A stretch of 64,000 nucleotides of DNA from Thioalkalivibrio sp. ALMg11 (lineage in GTDB: Bacteria > Pseudomonadota > Gammaproteobacteria > Ectothiorhodospirales > Ectothiorhodospiraceae): positions 372,001-436,000 of the forward strand of contig NZ_KB898873.1 of assembly GCF_000377905.1 (NCBI RefSeq). The letters run 5' to 3'. Under the pieces are notes generated by a model. It was not told the DNA's origin. It made no database searches and worked only from the letters and a program-made list of their open reading frames with translations. This document shows positions 1-8,720 of this stretch, piece by piece; the stretch's first letter is position 1, and the number at the start of each line of letters is the position of its first letter. Made by a program: the position numbers and the translations under genes.

Positions 1-877
1 CGCGGCGATGGATGGCGCCCTGGACAATGGCCTCCCCCTGGCCCTGATCGACCGCGACATCGGCCTGACCCTGCGCCGCACCTACCGCGCGGTGCGCTGG
101 TGGGAACGCATGGGGCTGATCGGCGGGCTGTTCAGCTCCGTCCTCTCGCGCGAGAAGATCGACGAATCCGAGATCGAACGCCTGAAGGAAGGCGACATGC
201 TGGAGTCCACCTTCAGCGAGTTCGCCGAGCAGTCCGAGGACCTCTACCGCACCCTGATCGAAGAGCGCGACCACTACATGGCCGCCCACCTGCGTCGCCT
301 CGCGGCCAACCCGGAAACCCGGTGCATCCTGGCGGTGGTGGGGGCCGGCCACCTGCCCGGGATTGCCGAACAGGCCGAGGATCACCTGACCCCGCCCGAC
401 GCGATCCTCGATGCCCTGGATCAGGCCCCGCCCAAGGCGCGCTGGCCCAAGGTCGTTCCGTGGGTGGTGATCGGGATCATCCTCGCCGGCTTTGCCATCG
501 GGTTCTCGCGCAACCCGGATATCGGCCTCCAGATGGTGATCGACTGGGTACTGATCAATGGCGGGCTGGCGGCCCTCGGCGCGATCATCGCCCTGGCCCA
601 TCCGCTGACCGTACTCACCGCCGCCCTGGCGGCCCCGCTGACCTCGCTGAACCCCACCATCGGGGTCGGCTTTGTCGCGGCGGCGGCCGAGCTGTACCTG
701 CGCAAGCCGCGGGTCTCCGACTTCGCCAGCCTGCGCCAGGACACCACGACGCCCCGCGGCTGGTGGCGCAACCGCGTCTCGCGCGTGTTGCTGGTCTTCC
801 TGCTGACCACCCTGGGCTCGGCCGCCGGCACCTACATCGGCGGCGCCCGCGTCTTCAGCCACCTCTTCGGCGGCTAA
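1..877 (+). CDS. TraB/PrgY-family membrane protein, 5' truncated by window
   Basis: The reading frame is open from the first bases (frame starting at base 2), so the N-terminus lies outside the window; the first internal Met codon is at 8. The visible part matches the C-terminal half of the TraB/PrgY (pheromone shutdown) family: the segment LALIDRDIGLTLRR, a charged helical stretch, then the VVGAGHLPGI motif near residue 110. Hydrophobic segments around residues 150-165, 180-215 and 262-282 look membrane-spanning. The family is widespread but its biochemical role in bacteria is unclear. I estimate roughly 100-120 residues are missing. Confidence 0.8.
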   Translation, partial: AAMDGALDNGLPLALIDRDIGLTLRRTYRAVRWWERMGLIGGLFSSVLSREKIDESEIERLKEGDMLESTFSEFAEQSEDLYRTLIEERDHYMAAHLRRLAANPETRCILAVVGAGHLPGIAEQAEDHLTPPDAILDALDQAPPKARWPKVVPWVVIGIILAGFAIGFSRNPDIGLQMVIDWVLINGGLAALGAIIALAHPLTVLTAALAAPLTSLNPTIGVGFVAAAAELYLRKPRVSDFASLRQDTTTPRGWWRNRVSRVLLVFLLTTLGSAAGTYIGGARVFSHLFGG

Positions 878-889
878 CCTTTCTGGTCC

Positions 890-1076
890 ACCACGAAGCA
901 CACGAAGGCACGAAGACGGGCAAGGTCAAGATCGGGTTACACGAAGGTTGGACGATCGGTTGCCGGGGCCGAGTGGCAACCGTGTAGGTCAACGCATCAC
1001 CGGTGGACCGCAAAAGGGCGCCCACACCATCCTTCTTCCGACCGACCTTTCTTCGTGTCTTCGTGTGCTTCGTGGT
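890..1076. repeat. Inverted-repeat element with 27-bp ends
   Basis: The gap between the TraB-like gene and the dehydrogenase is almost filled by an element with arms at 890-916 and 1050-1076. The arms are reverse complements at 26 of 27 positions; each is built from the word CACGAAG repeated with variations. The interior (about 133 bp) has no credible ORF. It resembles the dispersed 'cacgaag' palindromic repeats found between convergent genes in many proteobacteria. No transposase is nearby, so it is either a non-autonomous element or a terminator-like hairpin for the two convergent genes. Confidence 0.75.
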
Positions 1077-1088
1077 TGCAAGACCCGC

Positions 1089-2087
1089 TTATTCGGGGAT
1101 ACGCAGTACGAGCTTGCCACGGCGGCCGCCGGCTTCGATGCGGCGGTGGGCCTCGGCGGCCTCGGCCAGCGGAAGGGTGTCCTCGACGTTGACCTGCAAG
1201 CGACCGCTGGCCAGCCGGGCCAGACCCTCGCCCACTAGAGTGGCCTGGTGCTTCAGACGGCGGCGATCATTCTCCAGCATCGGCGTCAGCATCAGCTCCA
1301 GACTGATGCTCGGGTTGCGCAGCCGCGCCGGGTTCCAGTCGGTGTCTGCCGGGGGTGCCAGCAGGGTAACCAGATCCCCGCCATAGGCCACCTGCGTCAG
1401 GCCCTCGCGGAAGACCTCGCCGCCAACGGTGTCCAGCACGATGTCGAAGCCGCGACCGTCGGTGTACTGCATGATCGCGTCCGCGGCATCCGGCTTGCGC
1501 AGGTCGACGACATCGCCCCCAAGCGCGGTGACAATCGCGGCCGCCTCGTCGCGCCGCACCAGGCCCAGTACCCGGCCACCGGCGGCGCGCGCGATCTGCA
1601 CGGCCATCTGCCCGACCCCACCGGCCGCCGCATGGACCAGCACGCTCTGGCCGCGCTGCAGGTCGGCCCGCTCGAACAGGGCCTCCCAGGCGGTCAGCCA
1701 GGTCAGCGGCAGGGCGGCGGCCTGGGCATCGGATACCGCCGCCGGTACCGGGACTACCGCGGCCTCGGGCACCACCACCTGTTCGGCGTAGGTCCCGGGG
1801 TCGGCCCCGACCCCGCCAAAACAGAAGGCGACCCGCTGCCCCGGCCGCGCGTGATGCACGGCGCTGCCACATTCCTCGATGATTCCCATCCCATCGCAGC
1901 CCGGCGTGTTGCGCGGCGCGCCGGGGACGATCATGCCTCCCGCGCGCACCTTGGTATCCACCGGATTGACGCCGGCCGCCAGCATCCGAATGCGGACCTG
2001 GTCGGGGGCCGTGAGCGCCGGCTCCGCCACATCGTCCAGACGCAGGGTCTCGGCGGGTCCGGGTTGGTCGAACACGACTGCTCGCAT
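1089..2087 (-). CDS. Zinc-independent alcohol dehydrogenase / quinone oxidoreductase family (MDR)
   Basis: A medium-chain dehydrogenase/reductase of about 332 residues, probably NADPH-dependent and cytosolic. It opens with MRAVVFDQPG, has the GroES-like fold with AAGVNPVDTKVRAGG, then the Rossmann nucleotide-binding segment VLVHAAAGGVGQMAVQIA near residue 140, typical of quinone reductases. The catalytic zinc ligands of true alcohol dehydrogenases are absent. I chose the ATG at 2087 over one six codons upstream because a GAGGAG sits about six bases before it and the protein then begins like its family. Substrate is unknown. It is convergent with the TraB-like gene. Confidence 0.85.
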   Translation of the reverse strand: MRAVVFDQPGPAETLRLDDVAEPALTAPDQVRIRMLAAGVNPVDTKVRAGGMIVPGAPRNTPGCDGMGIIEECGSAVHHARPGQRVAFCFGGVGADPGTYAEQVVVPEAAVVPVPAAVSDAQAAALPLTWLTAWEALFERADLQRGQSVLVHAAAGGVGQMAVQIARAAGGRVLGLVRRDEAAAIVTALGGDVVDLRKPDAADAIMQYTDGRGFDIVLDTVGGEVFREGLTQVAYGGDLVTLLAPPADTDWNPARLRNPSISLELMLTPMLENDRRRLKHQATLVGEGLARLASGRLQVNVEDTLPLAEAAEAHRRIEAGGRRGKLVLRIPE

Positions 2088-2145
2088 GAATACTCCTCGT
2101 TGCATGGGGATTCGTGGAAACGCGCGCCGGCCGCCCCGGGACGGC

Positions 2146-2637
2146 CTACAAGCCGATTCCGATGCCTATGCCAAAGCGCACACCGCCGGAAGAACGCGCC
2201 GGCTCGGGCTCCGGCCACAGGTGCACCGAGTGGGCCTCCAGCACCGGGAAGACATAGTCCAGCTCGCCGATCCGACCATCTTCGACCCCGGTCACCGTCC
2301 CGACACCGGTAATCCGGCGCCCGGCACGATAGTCCACCGGGTCGGCGAAGCCCTCCACACGCAGGCGGAAACGCCCGGTGGTGGACTGCCGCGTCTGCGG
2401 CTCCTGGCGACTAAGCGGGTAACCGACCACCTCGATGAAGGTCGCTTCGGCGCGATTGTGGACGCGCGCGATCACACCGCCCCATACCTGCTCGTCGGGC
2501 GGCAGGCTATCGGCGGTGACTCCACGCGGCTCAACCTGCACGGCCGGGTCATCCGGGGCCTCCAACGGGCCGGAGGCGCACGCGGCCAGGAACACGGACA
2601 GCAGCAATGCCAGGAAAGGACGCAAGAATCGGGTCAT
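2146..2637 (-). CDS. Slp-family outer membrane lipoprotein (copy 2)
   Basis: A 163-residue lipoprotein: hydrophobic signal MTRFLRPFLALLLSVFLAAC with the lipobox LAAC, so it should be lipidated at that Cys and sent to the outer membrane. The mature part carries the Slp-family core (VWGGVIARVHN, TTGRFRLRVEGFADPVDYRAGRRI, and YVFPVLEAHSVHLWP). Slp proteins are starvation- or stress-linked lipoproteins of unknown mechanism. Its start lies two bases after the stop of the upstream paralogue (TGAGCATG), so translation is probably coupled. The C-terminus ends in a short GIGIGIG tract. Confidence 0.85.
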   Translation of the reverse strand: MTRFLRPFLALLLSVFLAACASGPLEAPDDPAVQVEPRGVTADSLPPDEQVWGGVIARVHNRAEATFIEVVGYPLSRQEPQTRQSTTGRFRLRVEGFADPVDYRAGRRITGVGTVTGVEDGRIGELDYVFPVLEAHSVHLWPEPEPARSSGGVRFGIGIGIGL

Positions 2638-2639
2638 GC

Positions 2640-3224
2640 TCACCAATACCAGGGATGCGGGTGATAGCGCCCGTAGAGGCCGTAGCGCGGGCCCCAGGGA
2701 CTATAGAACGGGTCATAAAACGGATCGTAGAACGGATCGCGGTAGCCGCGCTCCGTCGGTGGCGGGCGCCGCGGCCACAGGTAGACCGCATCCGCCTGCA
2801 GCGTAACGAAGGTGTAGGCGTAGTCGCCGATGCTGCCTTCCTCGATTCCGTGGATGACACCCCGCACGGTCACTTCGCGGCCTGCCTTGTAGATCTGCGG
2901 GTCGAGGAAGCTGCTGCTGACCACGCGGAAGCGCCCGGGTGAGCGGTCCGCCTCCTGCGGTCGCCCCTGGCGATCAAGCTCGCGGGCCACCACCTCCAGC
3001 CGGGTACCGCCCGAGGTGTTGTCGATGTCCGCAATCACCCCACCCCAGACCACGGTCTCGCCCTTCACGGCCTCGGGATCCGCCAGCACCTGATCGCGAT
3101 CGGGGGCGGCAGCAGGCAACGGGGAAAGGGCCGCTGGAACCCCGGCGCAACCCGTCAGCAGGAGCAGCAGCCCCGTCAGGACCAGAGCGCGCAATCGACC
3201 AAGCTGGAATGCCCGACTCTGCAT
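2640..3224 (-). CDS. Slp-family outer membrane lipoprotein (copy 1)
   Basis: A 194-residue paralogue of the next gene. The start at 3224 gives a clean lipoprotein signal (RLRALVLTGLLLLLTGC, lipobox LTGC); an upstream in-frame extension is arginine/glycine-rich and unlikely to be translated. The Slp core is present: VVWGGVIADIDNTSGGTRLEVV, PGRFRVVSSSFLDPQIYKAGREV and YTFVTLQADAVYLWP. The C-terminal tail is unusual: DPFYDPFYDPFYSPWG then a Tyr/Pro/His/Trp-rich end, encoded by a 12-bp tandem repeat near 2700-2745. No strong ribosome site is visible. It forms a two-gene unit with copy 2. Confidence 0.85.
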   Translation of the reverse strand: MQSRAFQLGRLRALVLTGLLLLLTGCAGVPAALSPLPAAAPDRDQVLADPEAVKGETVVWGGVIADIDNTSGGTRLEVVARELDRQGRPQEADRSPGRFRVVSSSFLDPQIYKAGREVTVRGVIHGIEEGSIGDYAYTFVTLQADAVYLWPRRPPPTERGYRDPFYDPFYDPFYSPWGPRYGLYGRYHPHPWYW

Positions 3225-3268
3225 AGTCGATGAGACTCGAGCGCCGCCCGCAGGTTCACGGCGAGCGA

Positions 3269-4165
3269 TCATGGCCGCGGCTCTCCGTCGTGCGCTGGAT
3301 CGCAAAGATCCTGCACCGCCAGGACCTCGTGCTGGGCCTCCTCCACCGCGGCGAGCAGGACCTCGGGGGCCAGGTGCAGGGCGACCCACACCGCCGGATC
3401 TACCGGAGGTGCATCCGCCCAGTCGCGCGAATCGATCTCGGCCAGATGGGCACCGGTGTTGGCCAGGTGCACCAGCATCACTGCGGTGCGGTTGCGCTCC
3501 GGCGCCTGCAGCGGGTGATGGTGACCGGCGAGGCAGTCGACCAGGAGTTCCGGCAGACCCCAGTGCGCGGCCAGGGCCCCGCCCAGCTCCGCATGATCGA
3601 AGCCCAGTTGGGCCCGCTCCGCGCCCTGCGGGCTCAGGCCGTCACCAACATCCAGACTGGAGAGGAAGGCCCGGTGGGCCGATTCCGGCGACTGCGAGAA
3701 CAGCAGCAGCTTGCCGAGGTCATGCAGCAGACCAGCCAGGAAGATGCCGCTGGCCTGGCGCGGCAGCACGCGCATCGCCAGTTGCCGTGCGATCACCGCG
3801 CAATAGGCCGAATGGCGCCAGAAGACCTCCAGCGGCAGGCGCTCCTGATCCGGGATGCTGGCCGTGGCACGGGTGATCGCACTCGCCACCACCAGACGCT
3901 GCAGGGCATCGCGGCCCAGCAGGGCAATCGCGCGGTCCACCGAGTCAACCGGACGCGCCGGGGCATAGGCGGGGCTGTTGGCGATACGCAGGACCAGGGC
4001 CACCAGGCCGGGATCGCGCCCCAGGCTGCTGGCGATCTTGACGGCCGTGGCGTCGTCGTCCTCGAGCAGGCGGGCAACCTCGAACACCACCTGCGGCATG
4101 GCCAGCAGCTTGTCAGCCGACTGGACACGGGCCTCAAGGGAATCGTTGGCGGAACGGTCGGACAT
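3269..4165 (-). CDS. HDOD domain protein
   Basis: A 298-residue soluble protein made almost entirely of an HDOD domain, the non-catalytic relative of HD phosphohydrolases used in bacterial signalling. Visible family features: MPQVVFEVARLLEDDDATAVKIASSLGRDP near residues 23-52, IANSPAY at 61-67, and LLHDLGKLLL with an HD pair at 148-149, followed by FDHAELGG. Most HDOD proteins have lost HD ligands; this one keeps the HD pair, so residual metal binding is possible. AGAGGA lies about nine bases before the ATG. No effector domain is attached. It ends 45 bases before the Slp pair. Confidence 0.85.
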   Translation of the reverse strand: MSDRSANDSLEARVQSADKLLAMPQVVFEVARLLEDDDATAVKIASSLGRDPGLVALVLRIANSPAYAPARPVDSVDRAIALLGRDALQRLVVASAITRATASIPDQERLPLEVFWRHSAYCAVIARQLAMRVLPRQASGIFLAGLLHDLGKLLLFSQSPESAHRAFLSSLDVGDGLSPQGAERAQLGFDHAELGGALAAHWGLPELLVDCLAGHHHPLQAPERNRTAVMLVHLANTGAHLAEIDSRDWADAPPVDPAVWVALHLAPEVLLAAVEEAQHEVLAVQDLCDPAHDGEPRP

Positions 4166-4358
4166 GGGTGGATCCTCTTGCCGAGGCGGAACGGGGATCG
4201 CTGCGCCTCACTCGTCCTGGTTCGAGGCCGCCTCGCGCACGTGGCCCCGACGTCTCTACTGTAGCCGCTGTCCCCTCCGTTGTAACCCGGCCGGGGGCGA
4301 ACCATACTCGGGGGTCCGGGTCGAAAACACGACGTTTCGACCTCCAAGGAGGTGTCCA

Positions 4359-5153
4359 ATGTTTAGCAAGTCCGCATTTGCGCCGTTGGCCGTTTTGCTC
4401 GCCGGCCTGCTCCCCGGCATGGCCCTGGCCGGTATCCAGACCGAAGAGATCACCTACGACCATGACGGCGACGAGATGACCGGCTATCTGGCCCATCCCG
4501 AAGGCGACGGGCCGCACCCCGCGATCCTGGTCATTCACGAATGGTGGGGCCACAACGACTACGCTCGCGACCGCGCCGAGCAGCTGGCCCACGAGGGTTA
4601 CACCGCCTTCGCCCTGGATATGTACGGCAGCGGCAAGCTGGCCGATCACCCGTCTACCGCCGGCGAGTTCGCCGGGGAAATCCGCGAGAATCGCGACCTG
4701 ATGCTGGGCCGCTTCCAGGCCGCCTACGACTGGCTGCGCGCGCATGCTGCCAGCGCCGATGCGCCGCCCTCCGCGGTCGGCTACTGCTTCGGCGGCACCG
4801 TGGCCCTCGAGGCCGCGCGCGCGGGGATGGACCTGAACGTGGCGGCGAGCTTCCACGGCGGCCTGGGAACCGAGCACCGGGCCGAGGCCGGCAAGGTGTC
4901 GGCCGAACTGCTGTCCTTCACTGGCACCGCAGACCCGATGATCCCGCCGGAGCAAGTCGCCGGTTTCCAGGAGGAGATGCAGGAGGCCGAAGTACGCTAC
5001 ACCGTGGTGGAATTCTCCGGCGTGAAGCACAGCTTCACCAATCCGGGGGCCGATGCCATTGCCGAGGAGTTCGGCATGCCGGTCGGCTATGACGCCCGCG
5101 CCGACCACGACTCCTGGAACCACCTGCTGGGTGTCCTCCGCGACCGACACTAA
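4359..5153 (+). CDS. Secreted dienelactone hydrolase family protein
   Basis: A 264-residue alpha/beta hydrolase. The start at 4359 follows a perfect AAGGAGG and yields a signal peptide ending ...GMALA/G near residue 24, so the enzyme is exported, probably to the periplasm. The catalytic triad of the dienelactone hydrolase family is visible: Cys in GYCFGG (near residue 143), Asp in FTGTADPMIPP and His in VKHSFTNPGAD. The HEWWGHNDYARDRA segment is also typical. The real substrate is unknown; most members are not chlorocatechol enzymes. It is divergent from the HDOD gene across about 190 bp in which I see no recognisable site. Confidence 0.88.
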   Translation: MFSKSAFAPLAVLLAGLLPGMALAGIQTEEITYDHDGDEMTGYLAHPEGDGPHPAILVIHEWWGHNDYARDRAEQLAHEGYTAFALDMYGSGKLADHPSTAGEFAGEIRENRDLMLGRFQAAYDWLRAHAASADAPPSAVGYCFGGTVALEAARAGMDLNVAASFHGGLGTEHRAEAGKVSAELLSFTGTADPMIPPEQVAGFQEEMQEAEVRYTVVEFSGVKHSFTNPGADAIAEEFGMPVGYDARADHDSWNHLLGVLRDRH

Positions 5154-5160
5154 ACCAGGC

Positions 5161-5194
5161 GAACGCCGGGCACCGCCAGGTGCCCGCTGCGTTC
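5161..5194. terminator. Hairpin between convergent genes
   Basis: A stem of cgggcacc/ggtgcccg (5167-5174 with 5179-5186, loop gcca), extended by gaacgc/gcgttc at 5161-5166 and 5189-5194. It lies between the stop codons of the convergent hydrolase and receiver genes. There is no T-run, so bidirectional termination is an inference. Confidence 0.5.
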
Positions 5195-5204
5195 ACACGG
5201 CGCT

Positions 5205-6572
5205 TCAGGCCCCGCGCAGATAGATCGCCACCCCCAGGACCACGATCACCGCCAGCACCCCGACAAACGCCAGCCGGAACCAGCGACGACGCCCCAGACG
5301 CGCGGGTTTCGCATCGAACAGGGAAGCTCGCGGGCGGTCCCCCGGCTCCGCCTTGACCGGTTCCCCCCGACTCGGCTCGCTCATCGGCTCCGCAGCAGCG
5401 GTGGTGCTGTGGCCGGTCAGGGCGTGCTCCAGATCACGGATGCGTCCACGCAGATCCTGGTTGCGCTGCTGGGCCTCCGCCAGTTCCCGCTCGCGGGCCA
5501 CCAGGCGATCACCCAGATCCGAAGCCGAATCCTGGCTATCCGTACAGCGCTGCTCGGCCTCGGCCTGGGCCTTCTCGGCCGCCGCGGCGCGCTCGCACTG
5601 CTGGTTGCGCTCGCGGCGCAGGCGCTCGGCCTCGCCCCGCGCCACCTTCAGTTCCGTCTGTTCCTCTTCGCGCTGGCGCTCCAGATCGACAAGCTCGTGG
5701 TCGAGGCGAACATTCTCTGCCTCGAGCTCGTGCAGACGGGTGCGCAGCGTCTCTGACGCGGAATTGGCCTCGACCGGGGACGCGTTCGAGTCGGCTTCCA
5801 GCTCCTCAACCCGCGTACGCAGGGCCTCGAGCTCATGCTCGCGTTCCTCGGCCTGCGCGCGGATAGTCTCCGCTTCCGCAGCGCTGGCCTGCGCCTCGGC
5901 CATGGCCGCCTCGGTCTCCTGCAGACGGGCCTGCAGGGACTCGATCTCGCCTTCGCGCTCCTCCGCACGCTGAAACGCCGCCGTCGATTCGTCGCGGGCC
6001 TCGCCCAGGGCGTTGCGCAGACGCTCCAGCTCCTGCTTTGCTTCGCGCTCGTTGGAGGATTGCTGTCGCAGCATCAACTCGCGGCGCAGGCGCTCGACCT
6101 CGTCCCGCAGCGCCTGATTCTCGGCGGAGTCGGGTGCGGTCTCGGCGGGGGGTGCGGGCTCGGGTGCCGGAGGCGGTGGCAGGAGTTCGGCCACGACCTC
6201 GCGCACGCGGGTGGGAACAAACGGCTTCATCAGGACGGCATTGGCCCCCAGTGAACGCCATTCGTCGCTGGCCGCCTCGTCGCTCTCCTGACCGGTCACG
6301 ATCACCACTGGGAGGTCGGTGGGGACTTCATCGACGCCATCGCGAATACGCAGCAGGAGATCCTGGCCGTCGATGCCCGGCATCGAGAGATCGGTCAGCA
6401 CCAGCCCGATATCGGGATACTGCTGCAGCAGCTCCAGGGCCTGTTCGCCGTCGGCCCCCTCGTAGACGGTGTTCTGACCCTGCAGAATGCGTTGCAACGC
6501 AACCCGGATGACCTTGGAGTCATCCACCACGAGGATCGCGGCGCGTTTCGGGTCCGGTATCTGATCGCTCAT
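5205..6572 (-). CDS. Receiver domain-long coiled coil-C-terminal membrane anchor protein
   Basis: A 455-residue protein with three parts. Residues 10-130 are a CheY-like receiver: acidic DD near 17-18, phospho-acceptor Asp61 (LVLTDLSMPGIDG), Thr/Gly at VIVTGQ and Lys116 (LMKPF). Residues 150-385 are Glu/Arg/Ala-rich heptads predicting a long coiled coil. Residues near 432-452 (FRLAFVGVLAVIVVLGVAIYL) form a single membrane helix just before the C-terminus, preceded by an RRRW basic anchor. This gives a tail-anchored response regulator with no DNA-binding or enzymatic output domain. GGGGGA precedes the ATG by a few bases. Function unknown; it may be a phosphorylation-dependent scaffold. Confidence 0.8.
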   Translation of the reverse strand: MSDQIPDPKRAAILVVDDSKVIRVALQRILQGQNTVYEGADGEQALELLQQYPDIGLVLTDLSMPGIDGQDLLLRIRDGVDEVPTDLPVVIVTGQESDEAASDEWRSLGANAVLMKPFVPTRVREVVAELLPPPPAPEPAPPAETAPDSAENQALRDEVERLRRELMLRQQSSNEREAKQELERLRNALGEARDESTAAFQRAEEREGEIESLQARLQETEAAMAEAQASAAEAETIRAQAEEREHELEALRTRVEELEADSNASPVEANSASETLRTRLHELEAENVRLDHELVDLERQREEEQTELKVARGEAERLRRERNQQCERAAAAEKAQAEAEQRCTDSQDSASDLGDRLVARERELAEAQQRNQDLRGRIRDLEHALTGHSTTAAAEPMSEPSRGEPVKAEPGDRPRASLFDAKPARLGRRRWFRLAFVGVLAVIVVLGVAIYLRGA

Positions 6573-6785
6573 GCTTCCCCCTGACTGACATCCGCCCGCC
6601 TGACGGCGGCACGGCCGTCGACCACGCTGGATTCCCAGTGGCCGAGCATCCCTAGAGTCGCAAGACTACGGGCCCCCGCTCCCGGATACCAGTGGGGTCG
6701 CCGGGGCAACCGGAACCGGTTCACACTTTCTCGCTCGGGCCGGTCGGCCAGCGGGGCGTCATCCGGGAACACCGCTCCGTGTTTC

Positions 6786-8339
6786 CTACACTGGCTTCGA
6801 CTTCCACTTGACCGAATAGAGGTCACGCCGGCGATCACGCAGGTTGCGCACCGAACCGTGATTGCGCAGCTCCTTCAGGTTGTCGAGGTCGAGATCCACG
6901 ATCAGGGTCATCTCGGTGTTCGGGGTCGCCTCTGCCGCCACCGCGTCGTGCGGGAAGGCGAAGTCGGACGGGGTGAACACCGCGGCCTGGGAGTACTGCA
7001 TATCCATGTTCTCGACCTTGGGCAGGTTGCCCACAGAGCCGGAGATGACCACGTAGCACTCGTTCTCGATCGCGCGGGCCTGGGCGCAACGCCGCACCCG
7101 CAGGTAGGCGTTCTTGGTGTCGGTCCAGAACGGGACGAACAGGATCTGCAGGCCGTGATCGGCCATCACCCGCGGCAACTCGGGGAACTCGACGTCGTAG
7201 CAGATCAGGATGCCGATCTTGCCGAAGTCGGTATCGAAGACATGCACTTCGTCGCCGCCCTGCAGGCCCCAGTAGGAGACCTCGTCCGGGGTGACATGGA
7301 CCTTGTACTGACGGTCCCAGGTCCCGTCGCGACGGCACAAGTACGACACGTTGCGCAGGACTTCGTTGTCGTACTCGGGCATGGACCCGGCCACAATGTT
7401 GATGTTGTAGGCCAGCGCCAGGCGCACCATCTCCTCGCGGATCGCGTCGGTGTACTCGGCCAGGCGGCGCACGGCCTCGGCGGGGTATTCCTGGTTGAAC
7501 GCCCCCATCAACGGGCCGTTGAAGAATTCCGGGAACAGCACGCAGTCCGAGCGATAGCCGGAGACCGCGTCGACAAAGTACTCCACCTGCTGGAACAGGG
7601 AGTCCAGGTCCACCGTCGGGCGCATCTGCCACTGGACCACGCCGATGCGCACGTCCGAGCGGCTGCCGCCGATCAGCTTCTCCTTCTCCTCGTAGTAGAT
7701 GTTCAACCACTCGATCAGGGTCGCGTAGGCCCCGGACTTCTCGTCATCCGGCAGATAGTTGGTGATGATCTTGCGGACGTGGAAGTCGTTCGCCAGCTGG
7801 AAGGTCAGGATCGGGTCGGTGATCTCGTGGTTCTTGACCTTGCGCACGTACTGCTGCGGGGTCAGCTCGTCGCGGTATTCATCAAAGCCGGGGATGCGCC
7901 CACCGGCGACGATGGCGCGCAGGTTCAGCTTCTCGCACAACTCCTTGCGCGCGTCGTATAGCCGCCGCCCCAGGCGCAGCCCGCGATAGTCCGGGTGCAC
8001 GAAGACGTCCACGCCGTAGAGCGTGTCGCCGTCCGGGTCGTGGGTGGTCAGGAAGCCGTTGCCGGTGATCTGCCAGTAATTGTGCTGATCGCCAAAGCGC
8101 TTGTATTCGATGATCAGGCTGATCGCCGCGGCGACCACCTTGCCGTTGTCCTCGATGCAGATCTGACCCTCGGGAAAGCGCATCACCTGGGAGCGAAACT
8201 GCGCCTCGCTCCAGGCGCCGTCGAGGTCGTGATAGACCCGCTCCATGATCTCGCGGATGTCCTCGTAATCCTCGACCCGCGTCGGGCGCAGGGTCAGGTG
8301 GTGCTGGGGGTTTGACTCGTTGTCCGCGTCAGTGGTCAC
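6786..8339 (-). CDS. GNAT acetyltransferase-nitrilase fusion
   Basis: A 517-residue two-domain protein. Residues 15-200 are a GNAT-type acetyltransferase (VYGVDV-like strand then HPDYRGLRLGRRLYDARKEL, the acetyl-CoA loop). Residues 230-500 are a carbon-nitrogen hydrolase with the full catalytic triad: Glu in LFPEFF (near 270), Lys in RQYKVHVTPDE (near 345) and Cys in GILICYDVEFPE (near 380). This exact fusion is known as a conserved but uncharacterised bacterial family; natural substrate is not known. The start codon is GTG at 8339 with a GGAG about a dozen bases upstream. About 210 bp separate it from the downstream receiver gene. Confidence 0.88.
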   Translation of the reverse strand: MTTDADNESNPQHHLTLRPTRVEDYEDIREIMERVYHDLDGAWSEAQFRSQVMRFPEGQICIEDNGKVVAAAISLIIEYKRFGDQHNYWQITGNGFLTTHDPDGDTLYGVDVFVHPDYRGLRLGRRLYDARKELCEKLNLRAIVAGGRIPGFDEYRDELTPQQYVRKVKNHEITDPILTFQLANDFHVRKIITNYLPDDEKSGAYATLIEWLNIYYEEKEKLIGGSRSDVRIGVVQWQMRPTVDLDSLFQQVEYFVDAVSGYRSDCVLFPEFFNGPLMGAFNQEYPAEAVRRLAEYTDAIREEMVRLALAYNINIVAGSMPEYDNEVLRNVSYLCRRDGTWDRQYKVHVTPDEVSYWGLQGGDEVHVFDTDFGKIGILICYDVEFPELPRVMADHGLQILFVPFWTDTKNAYLRVRRCAQARAIENECYVVISGSVGNLPKVENMDMQYSQAAVFTPSDFAFPHDAVAAEATPNTEMTLIVDLDLDNLKELRNHGSVRNLRDRRRDLYSVKWKSKPV

Positions 8340-8396
8340 GCTCGGGGCTCCGGGGATTGAGAGGGAAAGGCAGGATGCACGGGGAGTGGTCGCGGA

Positions 8397-8720
8397 TCAA
8401 AAGATCCAGGCCAGCATCAGCCAGAAAAACACGAAGAACAGGAAGAATCCGGGGATCATGAACTGCAGCTCCCCGATCAGTCCCTCGCCAGCCGCCAGGG
8501 CGAACACGATCGACACCAGCACCGAGACAATGGCCGCCACCAGCGCCGCGCTCTTCAGGCCCATGCCGTCATCGAAGGTGAGGGCGACCCACTCCGACAG
8601 TCCCGGCAGGGAGACCGCCGCCGCCAACACCAGCAGCGCCACCAGTAACGCGACCAGCGCCGAGGTGCCGAGCAGGATGCGCGACGCCAGGCGGCTGTCG
8701 CGCCGGTCCGCGCCGCTCAT
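8397..8720 (-). CDS. Small hypothetical membrane protein
   Basis: A 107-residue protein with three hydrophobic segments (near residues 14-38, 57-78 and 86-107), the last ending ILxxFFVFFWLMLAWIF-like and running to the C-terminus. I recognise no family. Its ATG overlaps the stop of the PH-domain gene upstream (ATGA, 8717-8720), so the two are translationally coupled and probably work together in the membrane. Confidence 0.65.
   Translation of the reverse strand: MSGADRRDSRLASRILLGTSALVALLVALLVLAAAVSLPGLSEWVALTFDDGMGLKSAALVAAIVSVLVSIVFALAAGEGLIGELQFMIPGFFLFFVFFWLMLAWIF

Noticed and set aside
6569-6838. An 89-codon minus-strand frame between the GNAT-nitrilase and receiver genes, whose stop overlaps the receiver start
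   Set aside because: It starts inside the GNAT-nitrilase gene in another frame and encodes an Arg/Pro/Ser-rich chain of no family character; the overlap seems accidental.
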